NCBI GenBank assembly: GCA_016650185.1
Contig: JAENWE010000334.1
Coordinates: 1 to 5,548 of the forward strand
DNA length: 5,548 nucleotides
Direction of reading: 5' to 3'
Origin: Vicinamibacteria bacterium
GTDB lineage: Bacteria; Acidobacteriota; Vicinamibacteria; Fen-336; JAGNNV01
The notes beneath the pieces were generated by a model, which was not told the origin of the DNA, made no database searches, and saw only the letters and a program-made list of their open reading frames with translations. Made by a program: the position numbers and the translations under genes. Below, piece by piece: positions 1 through 5,548 of the stretch. How positions within the stretch are numbered: the stretch's first letter is position 1; every line of letters starts with the position of its first letter.

Positions 1-738
1 CTGCGTTTCGGAAAGATGTTCACCCCCTTTGGAGTTTTCAACGAGATTCACACGGCAAAGCCGGCTTTCTTGACGGTCAAAGAAGCGGCGAGCCTCAACA
101 AGAACGATCGGATCGTGGATGGGGGCTTCCTCTTCTATCCACGCTGGGGAGCTGGGATCGCCGCCCATGGTGACGGCGTGATCGGCGGCCGGGATCTGAC
201 CTACGACATCCTGGTCGCCAACGGCGATCAACAGGATGCAAACCCCTTCGAGGAAGACGAAAACACCTCGAAATCGCTCACGGCCCGGCTTCGGATGGAT
301 GTGAGCGAAGGGGTTCGGCTGGGCTATTCGTTCTATCGGGACCGATTGAGTTCGCCCTCATACACCCTTCTTCAGAGTCACGGCCTTGAAGCAGAATTTG
401 TGAGGTCCAAGTTTCGGGTGCTCGCCGAGGTGGCTTTTGGATCCCTGGGCCTGGCCGGAGGAGGCGCCCAGAAACAAATCGGCTGGTACGTCCAGCCGTC
501 CGTCCACCTGAACAAAGGCTGGACGCCTTACCTGCGCCTCGACTTTGTGAATCCGAACCGCCGTCTTTCGGACGTGGGCGGACGCGACTTCATCGTCGGA
601 GTCAACCTGGAGTTGTCGAAGAACTTCCAGTTGAAGGTCGAGAATAATTCCTTCAAAGGGGGCTCGAAATCGAGCCTCGCCCAATTCCCGGGCCGGGGGT
701 ATCACGAGATCAAGGCCGCTGTGGTACTAGGGTTCTAG
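1..738 (+). CDS. Outer-membrane beta-barrel (porin-like) protein, 5'-truncated by window edge
   Basis: The frame is open to the first base and reads L-R-F-G-K before the first Met at 16. G-K-x-x-x-P-F-G (visible residues 4-11) looks like an internal barrel-strand and turn motif of porin-like proteins, so the true start lies left of the window and Met at 16 is probably internal. The visible 245 residues alternate polar and hydrophobic positions in short stretches separated by Gly/Asp/Asn-rich turns (LRMDV, VRLGYSFYRDR, IGWYVQPSVHL, TPYLRLDFV, FIVGVNLELS, FQLKVENNSF). The chain ends in V-V-L-G-F; a terminal Phe after an alternating strand is the usual BAM recognition signal of outer-membrane barrels. 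The role is inferred to be passage of small solutes across the outer membrane. The stop is followed after 1 base by the PBP gene, so the two are probably co-translated. I cannot assign a specific porin family; a phosphate-porin (OprO/P) relation is possible but unproven. Confidence 0.82.
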   Translation: MRFGKMFTPFGVFNEIHTAKPAFLTVKEAASLNKNDRIVDGGFLFYPRWGAGIAAHGDGVIGGRDLTYDILVANGDQQDANPFEEDENTSKSLTARLRMDVSEGVRLGYSFYRDRLSSPSYTLLQSHGLEAEFVRSKFRVLAEVAFGSLGLAGGGAQKQIGWYVQPSVHLNKGWTPYLRLDFVNPNRRLSDVGGRDFIVGVNLELSKNFQLKVENNSFKGGSKSSLAQFPGRGYHEIKAAVVLGF

Positions 739-739
739 G

Positions 740-1195
740 ATGATGAGACCGCAGACTTTGCGCACACCCGCCTGGGTCGTGGCCCTAGCCTTCATGCTGA
801 TGCCGCCTCCGGTCGCGGCACAGACCGTCGATGGCTCGCTTCGCGTGGTGGTCAACAAGGACAACAAGCTCAACTCGATGACCGCGGATGACCTGACTCG
901 CATCTTCCTGGGCAAGAAAACCCTCTGGGCGTCGGGAAACCGCATCGTTCCGGCCATGCCGGAAGAAGAAAGTCCGGCGGGAGAGGTCTTTCTCTCCGTC
1001 ACCCTGCAGAAGAGCGTGAGTCAGTTCCGCAGCTACTGGAAACGACTTCTCTTCTCGGGTGGAGGCGCCGTGCCCAAGGTATTCAGGAACAGTTCCCAGA
1101 TCCTCGATTTCGTGGCTCGGCAGCCTGGTGCGATCGGCATCGTAGAGGCCTCGGCCGTGGATGATCGCGTCCGGGTGCTCGAGGTCTCAAAGTAG
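740..1195 (+). CDS. Small periplasmic PstS-like (PBP superfamily) substrate-binding protein
   Basis: This is a 151-residue exported protein. Residues 1-27 are a Sec signal peptide: basic start (R3, R8), hydrophobic core about 11-21, and a V-A-A cleavage site before Q28. There is no lipobox Cys, so it should be soluble in the periplasm. The mature part (about 124 residues) has marks of short 'phosphate ABC transporter substrate-binding' PBP-like proteins: V-V-N-K (37-40), an L-T-R-I-F-L-G-K-K segment (52-60), a W-K-R-L-L-F-S-G-G-G segment (100-109) and P-G-A-I-G-I (129-134), matching the family's PGAIGY. It is about half the length of true PstS, and I do not see the Arg-x-Ser-Gly-Thr phosphate loop, so phosphate binding is not established. 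The start at 740 lies 1 base after the barrel stop with a poor Shine-Dalgarno, which suggests translational coupling; ATG at 743 is an alternative. It probably feeds the downstream kinase or works with the upstream barrel. No ABC permease or ATPase genes are seen. Confidence 0.88.
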   Translation: MMRPQTLRTPAWVVALAFMLMPPPVAAQTVDGSLRVVVNKDNKLNSMTADDLTRIFLGKKTLWASGNRIVPAMPEEESPAGEVFLSVTLQKSVSQFRSYWKRLLFSGGGAVPKVFRNSSQILDFVARQPGAIGIVEASAVDDRVRVLEVSK

Positions 1196-1230
1196 TTCCT
1201 TCTCGCCGGGAACCGATAGTAGACAGAGCG

Positions 1231-3141
1231 ATGTCTCGTTTCTCCCTATCCATCAAGTTCGGAATGCTGTTGCTGGGCGTCGTTCTGGCCGTCGGCATGC
1301 TGGTCGGCCTGTTTGTCGAAGCGGGAAGGCGAGTGGCCGTCGATCTGTTCGAACTCAAGGACCGGGCGTTCCCTGAATATGAACAGCTTTCGGCGGCTCA
1401 AGACGCCTTCAAGGATTTCACGGGAACGATGGAAGAGGTGGTCACCACCGGCGAGGGCGATCTGGTGGAGGGGGCGCAGAGAAACGGAGAGGACCTGATT
1501 AGGCTTCTCAGTTCGGTCGAGGACATGACTCTCCAGGACCGAAGGGAGGAAATTCGGAGTCTACGCACCGCTTTCATCGAGTATCAGCCCCTCGCCATCG
1601 AACTGGCTCGACTGGCGATCAGCAACGAACAGGAACAAGGAGGCCTGGCGGGACTCAACTCCGAGAGGATTCGTTTCCTTTCCGCCCGGGTTGCGGAGCT
1701 TCGAAGCTCGCTCGAAAGCGGACTCACTCGAGTGGTCAAGGCCCGCCGGTCGGCTCTGGAGACGACCCTGGAAACCACCGTCGCCCTGCTGCGGAACCGG
1801 GCCACGCAATCCGGGGCCATCGCCGCGTTTTCTCTAGTGACCGTTATTTGGTTCCTGATCTCGCTCTCCCGGGGCATCGTCTCGCCCATCCGCTCTCTCT
1901 CGGCGACCACCCGGGAGGTGGCCCAGGGAAATTTCGCGGCCGGCCGGACTATCGAGCCCGAGGGCAACGACGAAGTCGCCCAATTGGCGCACGCCTTCAA
2001 GGCCATGGCCTCCAGTCTCGACTCGACCACCGTCTCGAAGACCTACGTGGACGACATCATCCGCAACATGAAGGACACCCTGGTCGTGGTTGATCGGCGG
2101 GAGAAGATCCGAACCGTGAATCGCGCGCTCGAAAGACTCCTCGGGTATACCGAAGCCGAACTCGTCGATCAGCCTTTCTCCATGATCAGTGGGGGGATCC
2201 CCGACGAAGCCCTGACGATGTCGGCCAAAGCCACCCTGGAAACGGTGTATCGCGCCAAGAACGGCCGTGAGATTCCGATGTCGTTTTCGACCGGCGTCCT
2301 CAAGAGCGCGGACGGAACGGCTTCCGGGATGATCGCGGTGGCTCAGGACATCACCGCCCGGAAACTCCACGAGAAGGAGCTCAAAGAAGCCAAGGTGGCG
2401 GCCGAGGCGGCCAACGCCACCAAGAGCCAGTTCCTCGCCACCATGAGCCATGAGTTGCGAACCCCCCTCAACGCCATCATCGGTTACACCGAGATGATGC
2501 AGGAAGAGGCCGAGGACAGCGGCCACGACGAGTACGTGCCCGACCTGAAAAAAGTGCACTCGTCGGCGAAGCATCTCTTGGCCCTGATCAACGATGTGCT
2601 CGATCTTTCCAAGATCGAGGCGGGCAAGATGGACCTCTATCTGGAGACCGTCGAAGTCAAACCGCTGATCGACGACGTCGTGTCCGTGGTGGCGCCTCTG
2701 GTGGACAAGAAAGCCAACAAGCTGTCGGTTTGCCTCGGGCCGAATCTCGGCTCCGTTCATGCGGACGTGACCAAGGTCCGGCAGTCACTCTTCAACCTGT
2801 TATCAAATTCGTCCAAGTTCACGGAGCGCGGGACCATCACCTTGGATGTGCACCGGGCCTGGCACGAGGGGGCGGAGAGATTTACGTTCGCGGTCTCCGA
2901 CACCGGCATCGGAATGAACAAGGAACAGCTGGGGCGGATGTTCCAAGCCTTCACCCAGGCTGACGCTTCCACCACGCGGAAGTTCGGCGGCACCGGTCTT
3001 GGGCTGGTGATCAGCCGGAATTTCTGTCAGATGATGGGCGGCGACATCGTCGTCGAAAGCGAGGAAGGCAAGGGGACGAAGTTCACCATCACGCTGCCCG
3101 TGGTGGTGAAAGACCCCAAGGCCAAGGTCGCGGCCGACTGA
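1231..3141 (+). CDS. Membrane sensor histidine kinase (periplasmic helical sensor-HAMP-PAS-HisKA-HATPase)
   Basis: 636 residues, an inner-membrane kinase that autophosphorylates on His and passes the phosphate to a response regulator. Domains in order: TM1 about 10-29; periplasmic region about 30-193, nearly all helical, Glu/Arg-rich and fitting a four-helix-bundle sensor; TM2 about 196-212; HAMP about 214-266 with the S-P-I-R entry and an N-D-E-V-A-Q-L motif; PAS about 273-378; a short Ala/Glu/Lys coiled-coil linker about 378-400; HisKA with phosphoacceptor H407 in M-S-H-E-L-R-T-P-L-N; HATPase with N-box Asn 526 (L-L-S-N-S-S-K-F), G1 D557-T-G-I-G561, F-box F571-Q-A-F574 and G2 G586-G-T-G-L-G-L592. 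All catalytic motifs are intact. There is no receiver or Hpt domain; the protein ends about 40 residues after G2. It starts 35 bases after the PBP gene with only a weak purine stretch (AGACAGAG) ahead of the ATG, and is probably in one operon with it. The partner regulator is not in view. Confidence 0.97.
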   Translation: MSRFSLSIKFGMLLLGVVLAVGMLVGLFVEAGRRVAVDLFELKDRAFPEYEQLSAAQDAFKDFTGTMEEVVTTGEGDLVEGAQRNGEDLIRLLSSVEDMTLQDRREEIRSLRTAFIEYQPLAIELARLAISNEQEQGGLAGLNSERIRFLSARVAELRSSLESGLTRVVKARRSALETTLETTVALLRNRATQSGAIAAFSLVTVIWFLISLSRGIVSPIRSLSATTREVAQGNFAAGRTIEPEGNDEVAQLAHAFKAMASSLDSTTVSKTYVDDIIRNMKDTLVVVDRREKIRTVNRALERLLGYTEAELVDQPFSMISGGIPDEALTMSAKATLETVYRAKNGREIPMSFSTGVLKSADGTASGMIAVAQDITARKLHEKELKEAKVAAEAANATKSQFLATMSHELRTPLNAIIGYTEMMQEEAEDSGHDEYVPDLKKVHSSAKHLLALINDVLDLSKIEAGKMDLYLETVEVKPLIDDVVSVVAPLVDKKANKLSVCLGPNLGSVHADVTKVRQSLFNLLSNSSKFTERGTITLDVHRAWHEGAERFTFAVSDTGIGMNKEQLGRMFQAFTQADASTTRKFGGTGLGLVISRNFCQMMGGDIVVESEEGKGTKFTITLPVVVKDPKAKVAAD

Positions 3142-3145
3142 CGCC

Positions 3146-3391
3146 TCATTCCTCTGCTTCGTAGCAGGCGCGGTTCGAGCGGCACAATTCCGGGGAGCAG
3201 CAGATGTCGTCGGGGCCGATGACGGTGGCGGTACGGGAACACCAATACTGAGACGTGGGTGAGGACGTGCGCAGATCGACCGCCTGTCGCCCCAGGACGT
3301 AGTACATCTTGGTACGGATGCGCCGGCAAGGAACAATCTCCGGCTCGCTGTTCGCCGAAGGGATTGCGGAAGTGGCAAGAGTCTCGTTCAT
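3146..3391 (-). CDS. Small cysteine-rich protein, unknown function, linked to molybdenum hydroxylase genes
   Basis: 81 residues, no signal peptide or membrane segment, so probably cytoplasmic. Six cysteines: C22, C51, C64, C65, C70 and C76, in the pattern C-x28-C-x12-C-C-x4-C-x5-C. Conserved-looking blocks are C-R-R-I-R-T-K-M-Y-Y (22-31), Q-Y-W-C-S-R-T (48-54), I-G-P-D-D (58-62) and R-x-x-x-C-Y near the end. From memory this resembles small uncharacterised proteins with C-x2-[LI]-R-T-K-x-M-Y ... Y-W-C-x-x-T ... G-P-D ... C ... C-Y, but I cannot name a family or function. The cysteine spacing would suit a zinc or Fe-S site (inference). The first 20 residues are low in information and probably flexible. 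It is a real gene because a strong Shine-Dalgarno (AAGGAAG) lies 4 bases before the ATG, third codon positions are G/C-rich, and it begins 22 bases after the FAD-subunit stop in the same direction. Its stop is 4 bases from the convergent kinase stop. Confidence 0.82.
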   Translation of the reverse strand: MNETLATSAIPSANSEPEIVPCRRIRTKMYYVLGRQAVDLRTSSPTSQYWCSRTATVIGPDDICCSPELCRSNRACYEAEE

Positions 3392-3395
3392 GATG

Positions 3396-3402
3396 CTTCC
3401 TT
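3396..3402 (-). promoter_or_regulatory. Ribosome binding site of the small cysteine-rich gene
   Basis: On the minus strand the bases read AAGGAAG, 4 bases before the ATG at 3391. It lies in the 22-base gap after the FAD-subunit stop. It supports both the reality of the 81-residue gene and this choice of start. Confidence 0.75.
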
Positions 3403-3413
3403 GTTGCTGGGGT

Positions 3414-4382
3414 CTAGGCGAGCTGCGCGAGGGTGCGGCGGACCAGAGTCTGCACCAGACCCACCTTGTAGCCGTTATCTGAAAGCGGAGCGGCCCCCAC
3501 GGTGGCCGCCCGGCCCGCGTCCTGCAGAGTGGCTTCGTTGAGGGGCTTACCCATCAGCGCCGCCTCCGCCCGGTTTGACCGCCAGGGAATGGGGGCCACC
3601 GCGCCCAGAACGACCCGGGCATCCTTCACCAGGCCGCCTTCGAGGCGCAGCGCCACCGCCACCGACACCAGAGGCCAGTCGAAAGCCTGGCGTTCGCGGA
3701 CCTCGTCATAGATCGAACGACCGGCCCCCGCGGGCACCCTGACCTCAGTCAGGATCTCGCCCACCCCAAGGGTGTTTTCCACCTGGGCGTTCTTGGAGGG
3801 CAATTGGAAGAACTCGGAGGCGAGAACGGTGCGGCCTCCCTTGGGGCCATCGAAGACGAAACTCGCTCCCAGGGCCACCAGGGCCACCGCGGAGTTGGAA
3901 GGGTGGACCGCGTAGGACGGCCCGCCGCCGAAGATCACGTGATAGCGGTTCTCCCCGCCCACCGCGTAGCAGACCTCTCCGCCCTTCTTGAGACACTGGT
4001 ACTCCTCGAGGCGGTAGTACCAGCAGCGGGGACGCTGCAGGACGCTGCCGCCCATGGTGGCCACGTTGCGGACCTGGGGCGAGGCGGTCTCCCCCGCGGC
4101 GATGGCGAGCGCGGCGTGCGTCTTTTTGACCCTTTCGTCCGCGGCCAGGTCGGCGAGTTTCACCAGCGCCCCGATCCGGAGCGACCCGTCGGCTTCGACC
4201 TTGATCTCCGAGAGCCCGGGGATGCTCTTCAGATCGACAATCCGGGGCGGCTCGGCGAGATGTTCCTTCAGGTGATCGATCACGTCGATCCCACCGGCCT
4301 TGTAGATGCTCCAGGCCTTTTCCTGGACCAGGTCCTTGGCCTGGGCGAGGGTGGTCGGCTTGGCGACTTCGAAGCGGTTCAT
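3414..4382 (-). CDS. FAD-binding medium subunit of a xanthine dehydrogenase-family molybdenum hydroxylase (PaoB/HcrB type)
   Basis: 322 residues. It carries the FAD that passes electrons between the molybdenum subunit's Fe-S chain and the external acceptor. The FAD domain covers about 1-215, with first flavin loop A-G-G-I-D (29-33) and second A-T-M-G-G-S (108-113). The CO-dehydrogenase flavoprotein C-terminal domain covers about 218-320. Right after the second loop is the insertion typical of E. coli PaoB and 4-hydroxybenzoyl-CoA reductase beta subunits, which holds an extra 4Fe-4S cluster: C120 (R-P-R-C-W-Y-Y-R), C130 (Y-Q-C-L-K-K-G-G) and C138 (E-V-C-Y-A). The fourth ligand, expected where G-G-G-P-S156-Y-A-V-H-P-S stands, is Ser. 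The frame stays open to 4622, but those 80 residues are Arg/His-rich shadow of the large subunit; homology begins M-N-R-F-E-V at 4382, preceded by GGAGGG. The start is 5 bases after the large-subunit stop, so expression is surely coupled. The substrate is unknown. Confidence 0.93.
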   Translation of the reverse strand: MNRFEVAKPTTLAQAKDLVQEKAWSIYKAGGIDVIDHLKEHLAEPPRIVDLKSIPGLSEIKVEADGSLRIGALVKLADLAADERVKKTHAALAIAAGETASPQVRNVATMGGSVLQRPRCWYYRLEEYQCLKKGGEVCYAVGGENRYHVIFGGGPSYAVHPSNSAVALVALGASFVFDGPKGGRTVLASEFFQLPSKNAQVENTLGVGEILTEVRVPAGAGRSIYDEVRERQAFDWPLVSVAVALRLEGGLVKDARVVLGAVAPIPWRSNRAEAALMGKPLNEATLQDAGRAATVGAAPLSDNGYKVGLVQTLVRRTLAQLA

Positions 4383-4387
4383 GTGGG

Positions 4388-5548
4388 TTAAGCCCTCCGC
4401 CGAGCTTCGGCAAGTGCTGCCAGCATGCGGTCTGGTGTGATGGGAAGCGAGCGGATGCGGGCGCCGGTCGCGTTGAAGATGGCGTTGGCCACCGCGGCCA
4501 GGGTGGGCACGATCGGCGGCTCGCCGATGCCGGCAGTGGACGTGTTGTTGCCGAGATTGGCCACCGGGGTGAGGATGGAGACCGCCTCGAACATGTCCGT
4601 GGGCATCAGGATCTTGTACCACTCCAGGTTCGGGTTCACCATCGTCCCGTAGCTGCGATCCAGAAGGCGATTCTCGAACAGGGCCCAGGAGGCTCCCTGA
4701 ATCATGGCCCCGATCACCTGGCTTTCCGTGGTCAGACTGTTGACCGGAATGCCGCAGTCGTTGACCGACACCATCTTGACGATCTTGACTTCGCCGGTTT
4801 CGGTGTCGACTTCGACTTCGCAGAACTGGGTGCCCGCGATGTCCGGCCGGAGCATTTCGTACTGCGGCTTTCGCTCGGCGGTGGCCGCCACCTGCTCACC
4901 CGGGATCTTCGCCGCCGCCTGTTTGAAGGTCAGGCTCTTGGCGGGCCTCGCCGAGACGAAGACCTTGCCGCCTCGCGCGTCGAGCTCCTCGGGCTTGGCG
5001 CCCAGGGCCGGAGCCGCGACGGCGAACAGTTTCTGCTTCGCATCGTAGGCGGCCTGGCGCACCACCGGAGAGACGGAGTTGGTGGTGTTGCTTCCGCCCG
5101 AGCCCGGGCCTTCCGGCCAGCGGGTGTCGCCCACGTGCATGGTGATGTCCGTGGGGTGGAGACCCAGCTCTTCCGCGGCCACCACGGCCATGGCGGTCCG
5201 AAAGCCGCTGCCAATATCCTGGGCGCCGGAGAAGCACTCCACCGAACCATCGCGGTGAATCCGAACCTCGCAGCCCACCCCGCTGCCCCGGGCGTTGACG
5301 TTCCATTCGCCGTTCGCCATGCCGATGCCGCGCTTGCGCGGACCCTGAACGTCGCCGGCCTTCTGGTTGCGGCGTTCCCAGCCCATGGCCTTGGCACCCA
5401 CGTCGTACTGCATCATCCGAATCGGAGAGGACTCGTTCTTGCGCCGGAGCTCGAGCGGGTCCATGCCCAGCTTCTCGGCAAGCTCATCCACCGCGGACTC
5501 GATGCCGAAAGCGCCCTGCGGATGCCCAGGGGCGCGCAGCGGTGCGGC
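4388..5548 (-). CDS. Molybdopterin-binding large (catalytic) subunit of a xanthine dehydrogenase/aldehyde oxidase-family enzyme, 5'-truncated by window edge
   Basis: The C-terminal 386 residues are visible; the family is usually about 700-800 long, so about half is off the right edge. The frame is open to the last base and starts in the R-A-P-G-H-P-Q-G motif (visible 5-12) of the molybdopterin site, followed by D-E-L-A-E-K-L-G-M-D-P (21-31), a hallmark of these subunits. A GTG at 5491 is therefore internal. Further marks are S-G-A-Q-D-I-G-S-G (107-115), a cofactor-binding loop equivalent to the family's Q-x-x-G-Q-G; G-S-G-G-S-N-T-T (149-156); and A-G-I-G-E343-P-P (339-345), which contains the catalytic glutamate that acts as base on the molybdenum-bound hydroxyl. 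All visible catalytic motifs are intact. The enzyme hydroxylates an aldehyde or N-heterocycle using water; the substrate cannot be told. The FAD subunit follows after 5 bases. The 2Fe-2S subunit is not in view and may lie upstream of this gene, beyond the edge. Confidence 0.95.
   Translation of the reverse strand, partial: AAPLRAPGHPQGAFGIESAVDELAEKLGMDPLELRRKNESSPIRMMQYDVGAKAMGWERRNQKAGDVQGPRKRGIGMANGEWNVNARGSGVGCEVRIHRDGSVECFSGAQDIGSGFRTAMAVVAAEELGLHPTDITMHVGDTRWPEGPGSGGSNTTNSVSPVVRQAAYDAKQKLFAVAAPALGAKPEELDARGGKVFVSARPAKSLTFKQAAAKIPGEQVAATAERKPQYEMLRPDIAGTQFCEVEVDTETGEVKIVKMVSVNDCGIPVNSLTTESQVIGAMIQGASWALFENRLLDRSYGTMVNPNLEWYKILMPTDMFEAVSILTPVANLGNNTSTAGIGEPPIVPTLAAVANAIFNATGARIRSLPITPDRMLAALAEARRRA
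4393..4398 (-). promoter_or_regulatory. Ribosome binding site of the FAD subunit, inside the large-subunit 3' end
   Basis: The minus strand reads GGAGGG, 10 bases before the ATG at 4382, within the last codons (Arg-Arg-Ala) of the large subunit. It decides the FAD-subunit start at 4382 over the upstream in-frame codon at 4622. Confidence 0.6.

Noticed and set aside
16..18. ATG as the true start of the barrel protein
   Set aside because: Upstream in-frame residues L-R-F-G-K continue a strand motif, no signal peptide follows the Met, and the frame is open to base 1.
1834..2760. 308-residue open frame on the minus strand, antisense to the kinase
   Set aside because: Composition is His/Gly/Arg/Asp-rich with no recognisable domain, and it lies wholly opposite a kinase with intact motifs. 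It is a high-GC shadow frame.
3127..3140. Short inverted repeat GTCG/CGAC at the kinase 3' end as a terminator
   Set aside because: Only a 4-base stem inside coding sequence and no T-run after it on either strand.
2803..3378. 191-residue and 100-residue minus-strand frames overlapping the small cysteine-rich gene
   Set aside because: They overlap the kinase extensively and lack a Shine-Dalgarno and recognisable motifs. The 81-residue frame has the ribosome binding site and operon spacing.
3804..4391. 195-residue + strand open frame opposite the FAD subunit
   Set aside because: No domain or ribosome binding site, and it is fully antisense to a well-supported gene.
4383..4622. N-terminal 80-residue extension of the FAD subunit from an upstream in-frame start
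   Set aside because: The residues are His/Arg/Gly-rich shadow of the large subunit in another frame. Family similarity begins at M-N-R-F at 4382, which has its own GGAGGG site.
5489..5491. GTG as the start of the large subunit
   Set aside because: The frame continues upstream to the window edge through the R-A-P-G-x-P-Q-G molybdopterin motif, so this Val is internal.

Overview
The window reads as ordinary chromosome from a high-GC Gram-negative bacterium. It has an outer-membrane beta-barrel ending in Phe, a Sec-type periplasmic protein, a two-membrane-segment sensor kinase and a molybdenum hydroxylase. I cannot fix the phylum by eye. The style (a PaoB-like FAD subunit with an Fe-S loop, strong G/C at third codon positions) would fit groups such as Acidobacteriota or the former deltaproteobacteria, but this is only an impression. 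Coding density is very high and no stretch longer than about 40 bases lacks a gene. I saw no tRNA, rRNA, CRISPR array, insertion sequence or convincing terminator.

Left half (1-3141, + strand): three tightly packed genes form a probable operon. They are the C-terminal part of an outer-membrane porin-like barrel (cut by the left edge), a 151-residue exported PstS-like 'PBP' protein starting 1 base after the barrel's stop, and, 35 bases later, a 636-residue membrane histidine kinase (periplasmic helical sensor, HAMP, PAS, HisKA, HATPase) with no receiver domain. The arrangement suggests an uptake or sensing cassette: the barrel admits a small ligand, the binding protein presents it and the kinase signals. 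The ligand is unknown. No response regulator is in the window.

Right half (3146-5548, - strand): a second operon reads toward the first. In transcription order it holds the C-terminal half of a molybdopterin-binding large subunit of the xanthine dehydrogenase/aldehyde oxidase family (cut by the right edge), its FAD subunit of the PaoB/HcrB type with an Fe-S-cluster loop, and a small cysteine-rich protein of 81 residues. The 2Fe-2S subunit that such enzymes need is not in view and may lie beyond the right edge. The two operons converge with only 4 bases between stop codons.

Most notable points: the FAD subunit keeps three of the four expected cluster cysteines and has Ser at the fourth position; a small six-cysteine protein is linked to the molybdenum enzyme; and the barrel, PBP and kinase genes are packed together.
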